Source: Bretschneidera sinensis
Taxonomy: Eukaryota > Streptophyta > Magnoliopsida > Brassicales > Akaniaceae
DNA length: 64,000 nt
Reading direction: 5' to 3'
Assembly: GCA_023935145.1 (NCBI GenBank)
Contig: CM043700.1
Coordinates: forward strand, 69,949,120-70,013,119
Positions 1 to 11,342 of the stretch are shown here, one piece after another. A program made the position numbers and the translations under genes. A model generated the notes under the pieces. The model saw only the letters and a list, made by a program, of their open reading frames with translations, had not been told where the DNA came from and did no database searches. Numbering within the stretch: the stretch's first letter is position 1; every line of letters starts with the position of its first letter.

Positions 1-433
1 AGTGCCTTTAGGAGACTAGATGTGACTAAGGTGTGACAGATCCATCCAGTAACATTTGTAGGGAACTGTAACAACATGTATTCCAAGTAATCAACTGAAA
101 CAGAGCCTGCATTAGACAAGGAGAAGACATTACTGCCAACTACACAAACCAGGGCAAGACCATTTATTCAGGCTTTCATAAATTAATCACACTCTTAACA
201 CTTGGTTACTGCAAAAATATCTGTATTTGTCTTCCTGACATTTCCTCCATCCATAAAAAGCAGTAAATTTGTCCACAGTATTCGATAAACAGACGTTCCC
301 TAAAGCAGCTCACATTTAGATTACTAACAAAGACATTGTACTGAAAATTACAAAGAAAAAGCTAAGTTAAATTGCTAAGGAAGAAAGCAGAAGTAAAGCA
401 AAAAATAATAATAATAATAATAATAATAATAAG
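1..433. other. AT-rich flank without a recognised gene
   Basis: Non-satellite sequence left of the RUS-like exon. I see no open frame of useful length and no element termini. If the neighbouring exon belongs to a gene on the minus strand, this stretch would be its following intron, but I could not find the next expected conserved exon here. Confidence 0.4.
404..432. repeat. (AAT)n microsatellite
   Basis: About nine tandem AAT/ATA trinucleotides, directly visible. They lie immediately downstream of the stop codon that ends the RUS-like reading frame on the minus strand. Confidence 0.95.
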
Positions 434-639
434 TTAATCGCCTGGGAAGCCTGCAGGTAAAATAAAGTCTTTGACAATATCAGGAAGCCAGGATAAATTC
501 GTGCCGGAGAAATGTGAACCCTGGAACCTATGATTTACGTACTCATGTTCCTCAAGGAGAGTTTGTAATTGCAAGTTCTCATCTACCAAGTATCTGCATG
601 TGAAACCAGGATCAACAGAATCAACTCGGAGCCTAATCT
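434..639 (-). pseudogene. Exon-like fragment of a ROOT UVB SENSITIVE (RUS/DUF647) family gene
   Basis: Read on the minus strand, a 67-residue open stretch follows a good splice acceptor (polypyrimidine then CTGCAG, AG at 640-641). It ends with the string LPDIVKDFILPAGFPGD before a TAA at 434-436. The core LPD-V-KDF-P-GFPG is what I remember at the start of the RUS/DUF647 domain of plant proteins, which act in UV-B sensing and auxin-related root development. In intact relatives a conserved S-V-S-D-D-Y stretch follows, and it is missing here. Either the exon stops at an unusual GC donor (CCAG followed by GCGATT) or the gene is truncated. The upstream side runs within about 300 bp into a satellite array, so no further exons are visible. 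The assignment is from memory of the family; moderate confidence. Confidence 0.45.
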
Positions 640-924
640 CTGCAGTTCAAGAAATAAGACTTCCCTGACTATCATCTCTTTTGCTCCAATTTTATACATT
701 ACGAATTGCCCCATTATTAATCTATTCTAGAAAAAATGGTTCTTTGATGGCCCCTGTCATTTAAGAAACAAAACTGTCCTTTTATTATCATTGAAGATGT
801 ACCTTTAATGGTACTCCTATCACAGAAAGCTGTCCTTGGATTCGTGATGGAGCGATGGAGAAAGCTTACCATGATAAAATAATTCATGGAAGTAGAATAA
901 TACCTAGACATTTGAAAGATACAA
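640..924. other. Transition between exon fragment and satellite array
   Basis: Non-repetitive AT-rich DNA between the splice acceptor at 640 and the first recognisable 81-bp monomer. I see no gene. If the exon is real, this is the remnant of its upstream intron. Confidence 0.4.
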
Positions 925-3900
925 AAGATGAAAGAGAGACTATCAAAATTTGAACCCAGCATCAAACCAAACATATATAACATGATGGTAATACAAGCAA
1001 GTGTCAAAGACATTAAAATTTGAAACCAACAACAAATCAATATCAACACAAGTATATATAGCATAATGAGGGAACAAGCAAGCGCCTAAAGCGTAAAAAA
1101 TGAACCCAACAACAAATCAATGCCAAACCAAACAGATATAGCATAATGGTAGCACAAACAAGTGCTAGAAGCATCAAAATTTGAACCCAACAACAAACCA
1201 ATACTAAACCAATCATGTATAGCATTATAGTAGACAAGCAAGTGCCAAAGGTATCAAAATTTGAATCCAGTAGCAAACCAGTACAAAACTATGTATGCAT
1301 AACATAATGGTAGCACAAGCAAGTGCCAAAGGCATCAAATAATGAACCCAACAGCAAACTAGTACCAAACCAAACATATATAACATAATCGTAGCACAAG
1401 CAAGTGCCTAAGGTATCAAAATTTGAACCTAACAGTAAACAAGTACCAAATTATGCATGTATAGCATAATGGTAGCACAAGTAAGTGTCAAAAGAATCAA
1501 AATTTGAACCTACCACCAAATCAGTACCAAACCAAGCATATATAACATAATGGTAGCACAAGCAAGTGTCAAAGACATCAAAATTTGAATACAACAGCAA
1601 ACCAATACCAAATCAACACATGTATAGTATTATGGTAGAACAAACAAGTGTCAAATGTATCAAATTTGAACCCATACGCAAACCAGTATCAAACCATACA
1701 TATATAGCATAATGGTAGTACAAGAAAAAGCCTAAGGTATCAAAATTTGAACATAATCGTAAACCAGTACCAAACCATACATGTATAGCATAATGGTAGC
1801 ACAAGCAAGTGCCAAAGGCGTCAAAATTTGAACCCAGTAGAAAACCGGTACCAAACCATGCATGCACAAGTAAATACCAAAGACATCAAAATTTGAACCT
1901 AAGAGCAAAACAATACCAAACAAAGAATGTATAGCATAATGGTAGCACCAGAAATGCTAAAGGCACCAAATTTGAACACATCAATAGACAAGTACCAAAC
2001 CAAGCATATATAGCATAATGCTAGCACAAACAAGTGTCAAAGAAATCAAAATTTGAACCCAACAACAAACCAGTACCAAACCATGCATGTATAGCATAAT
2101 GGAAGCATAAGAAAGTTGCAAAGGCATAAAAATTTAAACTAGTACCAAACCAATCACATATAGTATAATGGTAGCATAAGAGCCAAATACATTAAAATTT
2201 GAACCAAACAGCAAATAAGTATGAAAACAAGCATGTAGAATAATAGGAGCAGAAACGAGTGCCAAAAGCATCAAGAAAATGAACCAAATAGCAAACCAGT
2301 ATCAAACCAATAGCTAATGGAAGCACAAGCAAGTAACAAATGAATCAAAACTTGAACCCAATAGTAAACCAGTACCAATACACACAATTATAGCATAATA
2401 GAAACACAAACAACTGCCAATGGCATCAAAATTTGAACCTATGTGTAAAGTAGTACCAAATCAAGTATATATAGCATAATCGTAGCACAAGCAACTACCA
2501 AAGGCATCAAACTTTGAACCTAGCAGCAAACCAATACCAAACCATGGATGTATAGCAAAATGGTAGCATGCAAGTGTCAAAGGCATAAAAATTTCAACAC
2601 AGCAGCAAACCAACACCAAACCATATATGTATAGCATAATAGTAGAACAAACAAGTGCAAAATGCGTCAAAATTCCCCCAACAAAAAACTGGTACCAAAC
2701 CATGCATGTATAGCACAATGGTAGGACAAGAAAATGCCAAAGGCATCAAAAATTGAACCCAGTAGCAAATGAGTACCAATCCATGCACGTCTAACATAAT
2801 GGTAGTACAAACAAGTGTCAAAGGCATTAAAATTTGAACCTAGCACCAAACGAAGCATATATAGCATAACAGTAGCACAAATAAGTGCCAAAAATATCAA
2901 AATTGAATCTAGGACCAAACCAAGCATATATAGCATAATGGTAGCACAAACAAGTGCCAAAGGCATCAAACTTTTAACCTGGCAATAAGCAAGTACCAAA
3001 CCATGGATGTATAGCATAATAACACAAGCAAGTGTCAAAGGCATAAAAATTTCAACCTAATAGCAAACCATCACCAAACGATGCATGCATAGCATAATGA
3101 TAGCACAAGCAAGTGTCAAAAGCGTCAAAATTCTAACCTAACAGCAAACATGTACCAAACCATGCATGTATAGCATAATGGTAGCACAAGCAAATGCCAA
3201 AAGCATAAAAAAAATTGAACCTAATAGTAAACCAATGCCAATCCACGCATGTATAGCATAATGGTTGCACAAGCAAGTGCTAAAAGGCATTAAAACCAGC
3301 ACCAAACCAAGTATATATAGCATAATTGTAGCACAAGAAAGTGCCGAAGGTATCAAAATTTCAACCCACCAACAAATAAGTATCAAACAAAGCATATATC
3401 GCATAATGGTAGTACAATCAAGTGCCAAAGGAATCAAAATTCCAATCAAGAAGCAAACCAGTACCAAACCATGCATGTATAACATATAAGTTGCACAAGC
3501 AAGTTCCAAATGTGTCAAAATTTGAACCCAGTAGGAAACTTGTACCAAACCATGCATGTATAGCATAATGGTAGAACAAGCAAATACCAAAGACATTAAA
3601 AATTGAACCTAGGAGCAAAGTAATACCGAACAAAGAATATATAGCATAATGGTAGCACCAGAAGTGCCAAAGGCACCAAATTTGAACACATCACCATATA
3701 AGTACGAAACCAGGCATGTATACCATAGTGCTAGCACAAGAAAGTGTCAAAGGTATCAAAATTTGAACCCAACAGTAAACCAGTACCAAACCATGCACGT
3801 ATATCATAATAGAAGCATAAGCAAGGGCCAAAAGAATAAAAAATTGAACCCAGTAGCAAACCAGTACCAAACATAGCATATATAGCATAATGGTAGCATA

Positions 3901-6900
3901 AGCAAGTGTCAAATGAAACAAAATTTGAACTAAGCAAAAAATCGGTTCAAAACCAAACACATATTGTATAATGCTGGCACAACAGCAATCAATATCAAAA
4001 CAAGCATGCACAGAATAATAGGAGCACAAAGAAATGCCAAAAACATTAAAAAAAAAAAATGAACCCAACAACATACCAGTACCAAACCAATAGCATAGTG
4101 GAAGCACAAGTAAGTAACAAACGCATCAAACATTGAACCTCATAGCAAACTTGTACCAATCCACGCAAGTATAGCATAATAGTAGCACAAACAAATGTCA
4201 AAGGGATTAAAATTTGAACCTAGGAGCAAACCAATACCAAACCAAGTATATATAGCATATGGTAGCACAATTAAGTGCCAAAGGCATAAAAAATTGAACC
4301 TATCAGCAAACCAGTACCAAACCACGAATGTATAACATAATGGTAGCACAAGCAAGTAGCAAATGTATTTACAACTCAGCAAGAAACTAATACCAAATCA
4401 TGCATGTATAGCATAATAGTAGCACAAGAAAGTGTCAAAGGCATCAAAATTTGAACCCAACAGCAAACTTGTACCAAACCACGTATGTATAACATTATAG
4501 TAGCACAAGAAAATGTCAAAGGCATCAAAATTTGAACCTAAAAGGAAAGCAATACCAAGAGAAGAATTTATATCATAATAGTAGCACAAGCAAGCGTCAA
4601 ATGCATTAAAATTTGAACCTAAAACCAAACCAACACAAAACCAATCATATATAACATAATGGTAGCACAAACAAGTGCGAAAGACATCGAAATTTCAGCC
4701 CAGCAACAAATCAGTACCAAACCAAGCATATATAATAGTAGCACAAGCAAGTGTCAATTACATAAAAATTTCAACCCAGTAGCAAAGCAATACCAAACCA
4801 TGCATGTATAGCATAATGGTAGCACATACAAGTACCAAAGGTGTCAAAATTTGAACCCAGCAACAAAACTGTACCAAGCCATGCATGTACATTATAATGG
4901 TAGTATAAGCTAGTGCCAAAGGCATCAAAATTTCAACCCAGCAACAAACCTGTACCAAACCAAGCATATATAATAGTAGCACAAGCTAGTGTCAATGGCA
5001 TAAAATTTTCAATTTAGCAGTAAAACAATACCAAACCATGCATGTATAGCATAATGGTAGCACATGCAAGGGCCAAAAGTGTCAAAATTTGAACCTAGCA
5101 ACAAACCTCTACCAAGTCATGCATATACATTATAATGGTAGTATAAGCAAGTGCCAAAGGCATCAAAATTTCAACTCAACAACCCAATACCAAACTAAGC
5201 ATATATAGTATAATGGTAGCACAAGCAAAGGTTAAAGGAATCAAAATTTCAACCAAGCAGCAAATTAGTACTAAACCATGCATATATAGCATAATGGTAG
5301 CACAAACAAGTGCCAAAGGTATCAAAATTTGAACCCAACAGCAAACTAGTACCAAGCCATGCATGTATAGCAAATGCCAAAGTCATCAAAATTTCAACCC
5401 ATCAGCAAATCAGTACCAAACCATGCATGTATAGCATAATGCTAGCACAAGCAAGTGTTAAAGGAGTCAAAATTTGAACTCAACAAAAAACCAGTACCAA
5501 AGCATGCATGCATAGAAAAATAAAAACACAATCAAGTGCTAAAGGCATAAAAAATTGAGCACAGTACCAAACCAGTACCAAACCAAGCATTTATAGCTTA
5601 ATGGTAGTATAAGCAAGTGTCAAAGGAAACAAAATTTGAGCTAAACAGCAAATCAGTACCAAACCAAACACATATAGTATAATGGTAGCACAAGAGCCAA
5701 AAGCATAAAAATTTGAACCCAACAACAAATCAGTATGAAAACAAACATGTATAAACCATGCATGCATAGCACAACGATATCATAAACAATTGCAAAGGCA
5801 TCAAAATTTAAACACAACAACAAACTAGTACCTAGCCAGTCATGTATAATATAATGGCAGCACAAGAAAGTTCTAAGAGCATCAAAATTTAAACTTAGCA
5901 GCAAACCTATACCAAACCATCTATTTATAGCATAATGGTTGCACAAGCAACTGCCAAAGGCATCAAAATTTGAACCTAACAACAAACCAGTTCCAAACCA
6001 TGCATGTATAACATAATAGTAGCACAAGCAATTGCTAAAAGCATCAAAAAATGATCCCAGCAGCATACCTATACCAAACCATCCATGTATAGCATAATGG
6101 TGGCATAAGCAAGTGCTAATTGTATCAAAATTTGAGCCCAACAGCAAACCAGTACCAAACCATCCATGTATAGCATAATGGTTGCACAAGCAAGTGTCAA
6201 ATGCATCAAAATTTGAACCCAACAACAAGCCAACGATCCATGTATAGCATAGTGGTAGAACAAGCAAGTGTTAAATGCATCAAAATTTGAACCCAATAAT
6301 AAACCTATATCAAACCATGCATATATAGTATAATGGTAGCACAAGCAAATGCTAAAGGCATCAAAATTTGAACCCAGCAGCAAATCAGAATCAAAACAAG
6401 CATACATAGAATGATGAGAGCACAAGTGACAAGCAAGTAATAAAAGACATCAAAATTTGAAACCAACAGCAAACCAGTTCCAAACCATTCATGCATAGCA
6501 TAATAGTATCGCAAGTGCCAAATAGCATAAAAATAGAATCTAGCAGCAAACCAATACTAAACCATGCATGTATAGCATAATGTTAGAACAAGCAGGTGCC
6601 AAAGACACCAAAATTTGAACACAACAGCAAACCAGTGCCAAACCATTTATGTATAGCATAATGGTAACACAAGCAAGTGCGATCGAAATCAAAATTTGAA
6701 CCTAACAACAAATCAGTATCAAAACAAGCATATATAAAATGATAGGAGCACAAGCAAGTGATAAAAGCATAAAAAAAACAGAACAAAGCACCAAACCAAT
6801 ATCTAACAAATCGTATATAGCATAATGGTAAAACAAGAGAGTGCCAAAAGGCATCTAAAATTGAAACTAATAGCAAACCAGTACCAAACCATGCATGCAT

Positions 6901-6976
6901 AGCACAACAGTATCACAAACAACTAATAAAAGCATCAAAAATTGAACCTAACAGCAAACCAATACCAAACCATGCT
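925..6976. repeat. 81-bp satellite, array A (about 75 monomers)
   Basis: Head-to-tail monomers of about 81 bp, each with recognisable blocks in fixed order: TATAGCATAATGGTAGCAC, then AAGCAAGTGCCAAAGGC, then ATCAAAATTTGAACCCA, then GCAAACCAGTACCAAACC. Neighbouring copies differ by many substitutions and small indels, so the array is old or weakly homogenised. One orientation is kept throughout. The period equals 27 codons, so open frames persist across several monomers on the minus strand and yield a 27-residue hydrophobic periodic peptide. I treat these frames as non-coding because they start and stop at random monomers and shift frame at every indel. I do not recognise the family by name. 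Confidence 0.95.
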
Positions 6977-6984
6977 TATCCAAT

Positions 6985-7568
6985 CCAATGTGGGATGTGG
7001 GATGTACAAATGTGTTACTAATCGATGTGGGATGTGGGATTTAGGCCTTCACAAGCAATTCACGCTGAAATCCCGGACAGCCCGCATAGCTTGACCTTTG
7101 TCTACTTAAACTGCCATAACTTTCTCTAGAAAAATCATTTTTATGAACCGTAAAATTCTCCAGAAAATAGACTTCCGGATCTTTCTAAGCATATATGGTT
7201 CATCTCCTGGTTATTCTTGTATCAATACAGTTTAATTTGAAAAGATGATTGATCTGTACGGGCAATTCTGGCAATTTAGTGAAACTCCTTTCCAGTGCGG
7301 GCAGCAGCTGTTGCTCTTTTAAGCCCTCCATCTTGTCCTTCCGAAAGTATTCTTTCACTCCAGTATACCTCGAGTCTTTGTGCTTCAAGCAATGATAACT
7401 TTTCCTCCTCTTTTGAGCTTAAAGTACCTGAAAATGCACCGAAATAGATCAATGATCCAAGAATGATACTTTAGATTTGTTAACGTATAAAAGTACAATT
7501 AAAACCTAGATCAACCCTAAAATGATAACAATTAAGTACTATTAAGATGCATTTAATGACTCTCATCA
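6985..7568 (-). mobile_element. Gypsy LTR fragment, minus orientation, related to the gypsy LTR at 36826
   Basis: The reverse complement starting at 7568 reads TGATGAGAGTCATTAAATGC and continues through the 'cattcttggatcattga' and 'gcattttcaggtact' blocks. These match the start of the gypsy LTRs at 36826 and 41335 (TGACGAGAGTCATAAAATGC). The shared stretch also covers the 'cggaaggacaa' segment. Thus 7568 is the true 5' terminus of a gypsy LTR. The left part (6985-7100) has two copies of a GATGTGGGAT motif and no clear match to the other LTRs. Only a solo or truncated LTR remains; no gag or pol lies beside it. Its terminus directly abuts the broken end of the Copia-1 LTR. Confidence 0.75.
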
Positions 7569-7712
7569 GGTGTGCACACACACCCAAATGGATGCACACA
7601 TGTGTGTGCACTCCTTTAACATGCTGTATTTTAATCTCTCAACCTTGGTTTAGACTTTAACCATCCTTGAACCATGTTTAGACCATGTTTAAACCTTAGA
7701 TAAATACCAACA
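7569..7712 (-). repeat. Copia-1 truncated 3' LTR
   Basis: The block with CACACACCCAAATGGATGCA and the 'ccttggtttagactttaacc' segment is repeated at 12195-12325, at the outer end of the 5' LTR. The inner terminus at 7712 reads TGTTGG on the minus strand and is preceded by the polypurine tract (7713-7727). About 840 bp of the LTR are missing; a gypsy LTR terminus begins exactly at the break. Confidence 0.9.
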
Positions 7713-7739
7713 ATCTTTACCTTTGTCTAAGCGTTTAAA

Positions 7740-8750
7740 CCCGAACCATCGTGTAGAAAACTTCAGGATCCAAACTTATCTTGAGTCGTCATTTAACCAA
7801 CTCCAATCCTAAGAAGTTCAAGGCAATGATTGGACTTTCTTAGAGGTAGAACCTTGGTGCCTAAATCTACAGGACTTTTCTCTGTGGTCTTCTTGTCAAC
7901 ATGAATGCATCATTTCGTACCATATTCCGCAATATAATGATACCGAACATCCATATGCTTCGTCCCCTCATGGAACACCAGATTCCTCCACAAGTGCCAC
8001 ACACTTTGGCTATCCAAAGACACCACCACCTACTCTTTTAGGACCTCCCACTCGTCCAACAACCCTTTGCACCCCATAGCCTCCTTTATGGCTTCTGTAG
8101 CCGCTATGCATTCTACCCCGGTTGCTATGAGTGCTACCACCGACTGCCACTGAGCCTTTAAATACCTCAGCAACCACTTCATCCCAAGCCAATGCTTCTT
8201 TCCAGGATTACTCACAAATCTGCTGAGAACACCCATTGCTCAAGAAACCCTTAACCAGTTTCTCTCATTTTCTTGGATTATACACATCCCAAGGATCTTT
8301 TGTGTAAGGCTAAGATCCTTATTCTCGAACTCCTCACTGAGTTGAGATGTAAACCTTTCCATCCTCTTCCTACTGTTCCAAACCAACAGCACATCAAAGA
8401 CATAGATGAGGATACTCACCATTTTCTCCACCTTGTGTCCAGGTGAGAAAGTTTCTGTGAAATCTATGTCTTTTCTTCTTGTGAACCCATTCGCCACCAG
8501 CCTAGCCTTGTTCCGGACTTCATCTCCTAGAGGGTACCCTTCTTTGACCTTGTAAGTCCATTTGCAATCCACAACTCTCTGATTTCTTGGAATTTTCACC
8601 AATTCCCAGAAGTTGTTCTTCCTCAAAGAATCAATTTCTTCCTCCATAGCTAGCTTCCATCTTGGCGAATCCTTACATCCCATGGCATCCATGTAAGTCT
8701 CTTGTTCACTCATCTCTCCTTTTGTCCAAGGAGCTGCTGCATCCGTAGCA
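7740..8750 (-). pseudogene. Copia-1 reverse transcriptase and RNase H remnant
   Basis: The minus-strand frame from 8713 to 8240 begins with the conserved copia lead-in (W-L-A-M-E-E-E, then VVDCKW-Y-VKEG and ARLVANGFTRR), typical of the reverse transcriptase N-terminus. After FTETFSP the frame jumps directly to the segment before the polymerase active site, so roughly 100 residues are missing, including the first catalytic aspartate region (DVKTAFLHG-like). The active site reads YVFD instead of YVDD. Downstream, 8236-7850 shows RNase H pieces (LSRF-SNPGK-HWLGMKWLLRYLK, then EAIKEAMGCKGLL) joined by a further deletion. An in-frame TGA at 7910-7912 matches the same stop in the other two copia copies. 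Non-functional. Confidence 0.9.
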
Positions 8751-8889
8751 TCCGCAGACCCATATCTTGAAGGTGGTCGGACCAGCCTTCCTTCCCGGTC
8801 CCTTGTGAGCTGATAATCCTTCCGACTTTCATCATCATTAACTTCCAGTTCAACCTCCTCACGAGTGTCCTGAGCTTGGAATTCATCAA

Positions 8890-10171
8890 TGGGCTCTACC
8901 TAGTCTGAACCCTCTTACCTTCCTTGCTCTACCTAAACTGAATTCTCCTTGATGCTATGCTCCACAAAAACCAAACTAGTTTGCTCACTAGCCCCTGCAG
9001 GGTTAGTTTTCTCCAAGTAAGGAAATAACAATTCATTAAAAATAGATCCTAGACTAAGCTCATCATCTTTTTGTTGTGCATATGTAGCACACCTAAAAGT
9101 TCTAAATTTGTCCAACTCAGGGGGTTTTCCACTCCACATCTCTTCAGGAGTCTTATGGTACATAACTCTAGAGGGTGATCTATTAACCAAATACGCAGCA
9201 GTAGACATAGCTTCCCCCCAAAAATATTTGGGTAATTCGGATCCATCTAACATGCACCTAACCTTTTCCATAAGGGTCTTATTCATTCACTCAGTAACTC
9301 CACTTTGCTGAGGGGTTTCCACAACCATCCTATGTCTTAGAATCTCATTTAACCTACAGAATTGATCAAGCTCTTGGTTGAAAATTTCTAAGCCGTTATC
9401 AGTTCTTATCCCTTTAACTACCCTGCCCATTTGAGTCTCTACCAGCCCTTTCCACACCACTAATTTATTCAAAGCATTTGATTTATTTTTAACCAAATAA
9501 ACTCAAACCTTTCTTGAATAATCATCAATTAAAGACAGAAAGTAAATGTTACCTCCCTGTGTTGGTGTCCTTGCTGGTCCCTAAAGGTCAGCATGAATGT
9601 AGTCAAGAATGCCCTTAGACTTGTGCACTCTGGTGTTGAAGCTGACCGGGTGTTGCTTCTCAAGAACACAGCACTCGCACAAATCAGGTTCCTCTACTTT
9701 GTTTCCACTAAGTAGGTTATCCTTGCTGAGAACTTGCAGGCCCTCTTCGCTCATTTGTCCTAAGTGAGTGTGCCAAAGGGCTACCTCATCCATCTCAGCT
9801 ATCAAGCTTGCTGCATGATCCTTGATCTCCATGTCTCCGATCATTTCATAGAGTTCATCCTTCATTGCTGCTTTGATCACTACCAAAAATCCCTTGGCTA
9901 CCTTGATCTTTTCTCTCTCTATCTTCCATGTGTATCCCATGTAATCCAGCTGCCTCAATGAGATCAAATTCCTCCTCAAACCTGGGAGATATCTCACATC
10001 TTTCAGCAACCTTGTCATTCCACCAAACATTCTCACCTGGATGTCTCATGTGCCCCTCACTTGGTAAGAAATATCATTCCCTAAGAAAACCCTTTCATCA
10101 TTGGTTTCCTTGAAATTCTTGAACCAACTCCGGTGAAGGCACATGTGATGAGTGCACCCGGTATCCAAGAT
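8890..10171 (-). pseudogene. Copia-1 protease, GAG-pre-integrase and integrase remnant
   Basis: Minus-strand frames 10036-9581, 9496-9287 and 9286-8933 carry, in order, a GAG-pre-integrase region (LWHTHLGQMSEEGL; CECCVLEKQH zinc-type cysteines) and integrase core pieces. The pieces include RTDNGLEI (second catalytic Asp), PQQSGV (normally PQQNGV-ER, here altered before the catalytic Glu), and MEKVRCML followed by the W-EA--TAAYLVNRSP block. Frameshifts or stops separate the pieces. The protease active site lies near 10150-10171 and is degraded. This region once encoded cDNA integration; now it is a fossil. Confidence 0.88.
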
Positions 10172-11104
10172 CTATTTCTCGCTGCCTTCTTGCCCCTTGC
10201 TCACACTTGAGCACACAACAAGAACATCATCATTTTGCTGTTCTGTCTTGGCAACTGAAGCCTCTCCATTCTTGGTATGGCTTCCTCCTCTATCCCTTGT
10301 CATCTTCTTGCAATCTTTCTTGAAATGACCCTTCTTGTGGCAGTAGTAGCAACTCTTCCCTCCAAATATCAGTTTGGAGTGCTGTCTCCCATGGCTCTCT
10401 CCTCTACCTCTGTCCTGGTAGTAGCCATGCATGTTGCTGTGCACTCTCCCATGGCTCTCTCCTCTACCTCTGTCCCAGTAGTAGCCATGCATGTTGCTGT
10501 GCACTCTCCCATGGCTCTCTCCTCTACCTCTGTCCCGGTAGTAGCCATGCATGTTGTTGTGCACTCTCCCATGGCTCTCTCCTCTACCCCGGTAGTAGCC
10601 ATGTATGTTGTTGTGCACTCTCCCATGGCTCTCTTCTCTACCTCTATCCCGATAGTAGCCACGGTTGCTGCCATACTGAGTTGCTGGCCTTCTTTTAAAG
10701 AACAGCCCTATACCACTTGATGCACTCCTTATCTTGGCATCAAGATTATCTTGCAACTCTTCATTAGGATCAAATTTAAAAGCAAAGATTCATTTACGAA
10801 GATACCTCTTATTAAGGAGAGTCTTGGCAAGAAACAACTCATCTAGTATCTTCCATATTGTAGCTGGATCTTCCAATTCTCCGCACTCCCTTGTGACACT
10901 ATCCAACATGTGCAAGAAAATGGTGCTGTAAGCCATCTGCTTCATCTCAATCCGTTGGTCCTTCATGACACTTGCTGGAAAAACATCATCTTCTCCAATA
11001 GCCAAGTCCACTTTCTGTTGCATTAGAACCGTCTTGATCTTCCGCTTCCATAGGGAAAAATCTCCCTTTCCATCAAACTTCTCAACCACAAAATTTGAAG
11101 TCAT
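10172..11104 (-). pseudogene. Copia-1 gag with zinc knuckle and RG-rich repeat
   Basis: The likely start is the Met at 11104 (MTSNFVVEKFDGKGDFSLW), the standard opening of this copia Gag type (DUF4219/UBN2-like capsid region). One in-frame TGA at about 10787-10789 interrupts an otherwise continuous frame. Compared with Copia-2 the middle of the capsid (about 75 residues) is deleted. A CCHC zinc knuckle (CYYCHKKGHFKKDC) that binds the genomic RNA is intact at about 10330-10375. Between capsid and knuckle lies an unusual arginine/glycine-rich repeat of about 20 residues in five copies, described separately. The product would package element RNA in cytoplasmic particles, but the stop and deletion argue against function. 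Confidence 0.9.
10380..10672 (-). repeat. Coding minisatellite in Copia-1 gag (about 60 bp x 5)
   Basis: Five tandem units of 57-60 bp, recognisable by CTCTCCCATGGCTCTCTCCT followed by a CTCTGTCCCGGTAGTAGCC block. Each adds about 20 residues of the type GRGESHGRVHNNMHGYYRDR. The first three units are nearly identical, and one unit lacks three bases, keeping the frame. Copia-2 has only one equivalent unit at the same place, so this is an expansion in this copy or its recent ancestor. Confidence 0.95.
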
Positions 11105-11329
11105 CTTTGCGGACAAGATCCCAGATTTATGCAATACCCACAAATGCTTTCTTCAGCCTCAAGAACACGATCAAAGATGGATCTTAACACCATTCTTGAA
11201 TCACCCTCAAGAACACGATCTGATCTTGATCTTTACTCCGTTCTTGAATCACCCAAGAAGTTGATCTTTGATTCGTGGAGTCTTGGCTCCGTCACCTTCT
11301 TGTTCTTGCTCTGATACCCCGCTGTGCTA

Positions 11330-11341
11330 GCTCTGATACCA
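11330..11341 (-). other. Copia-1 primer binding site
   Basis: On the minus strand TGGTATCAGAGC lies next to the end of the 5' LTR; this is complementary to the 3' end of initiator methionine tRNA, the usual copia primer. A second near-copy (GGTATCAGAGC) sits about 20 bp further in, at 11308-11318. Confidence 0.9.
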
Positions 11342-11342
11342 C

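Noticed and set aside
3265..3876. Plus-strand lysine/asparagine-rich frames in array A
   Set aside because: Same satellite read on the other strand; no independent evidence for coding.
925..6900. Many long minus-strand open frames encoding cysteine- and leucine-rich repeat peptides
   Set aside because: They are translations of the 81-bp satellite, whose period is divisible by three; starts and stops fall at random and frames change at every indel.
10277..10720. Plus-strand 147-codon frame with a repeated MALSSTSV phrase
   Set aside because: Antisense shadow of the gag minisatellite of Copia-1.
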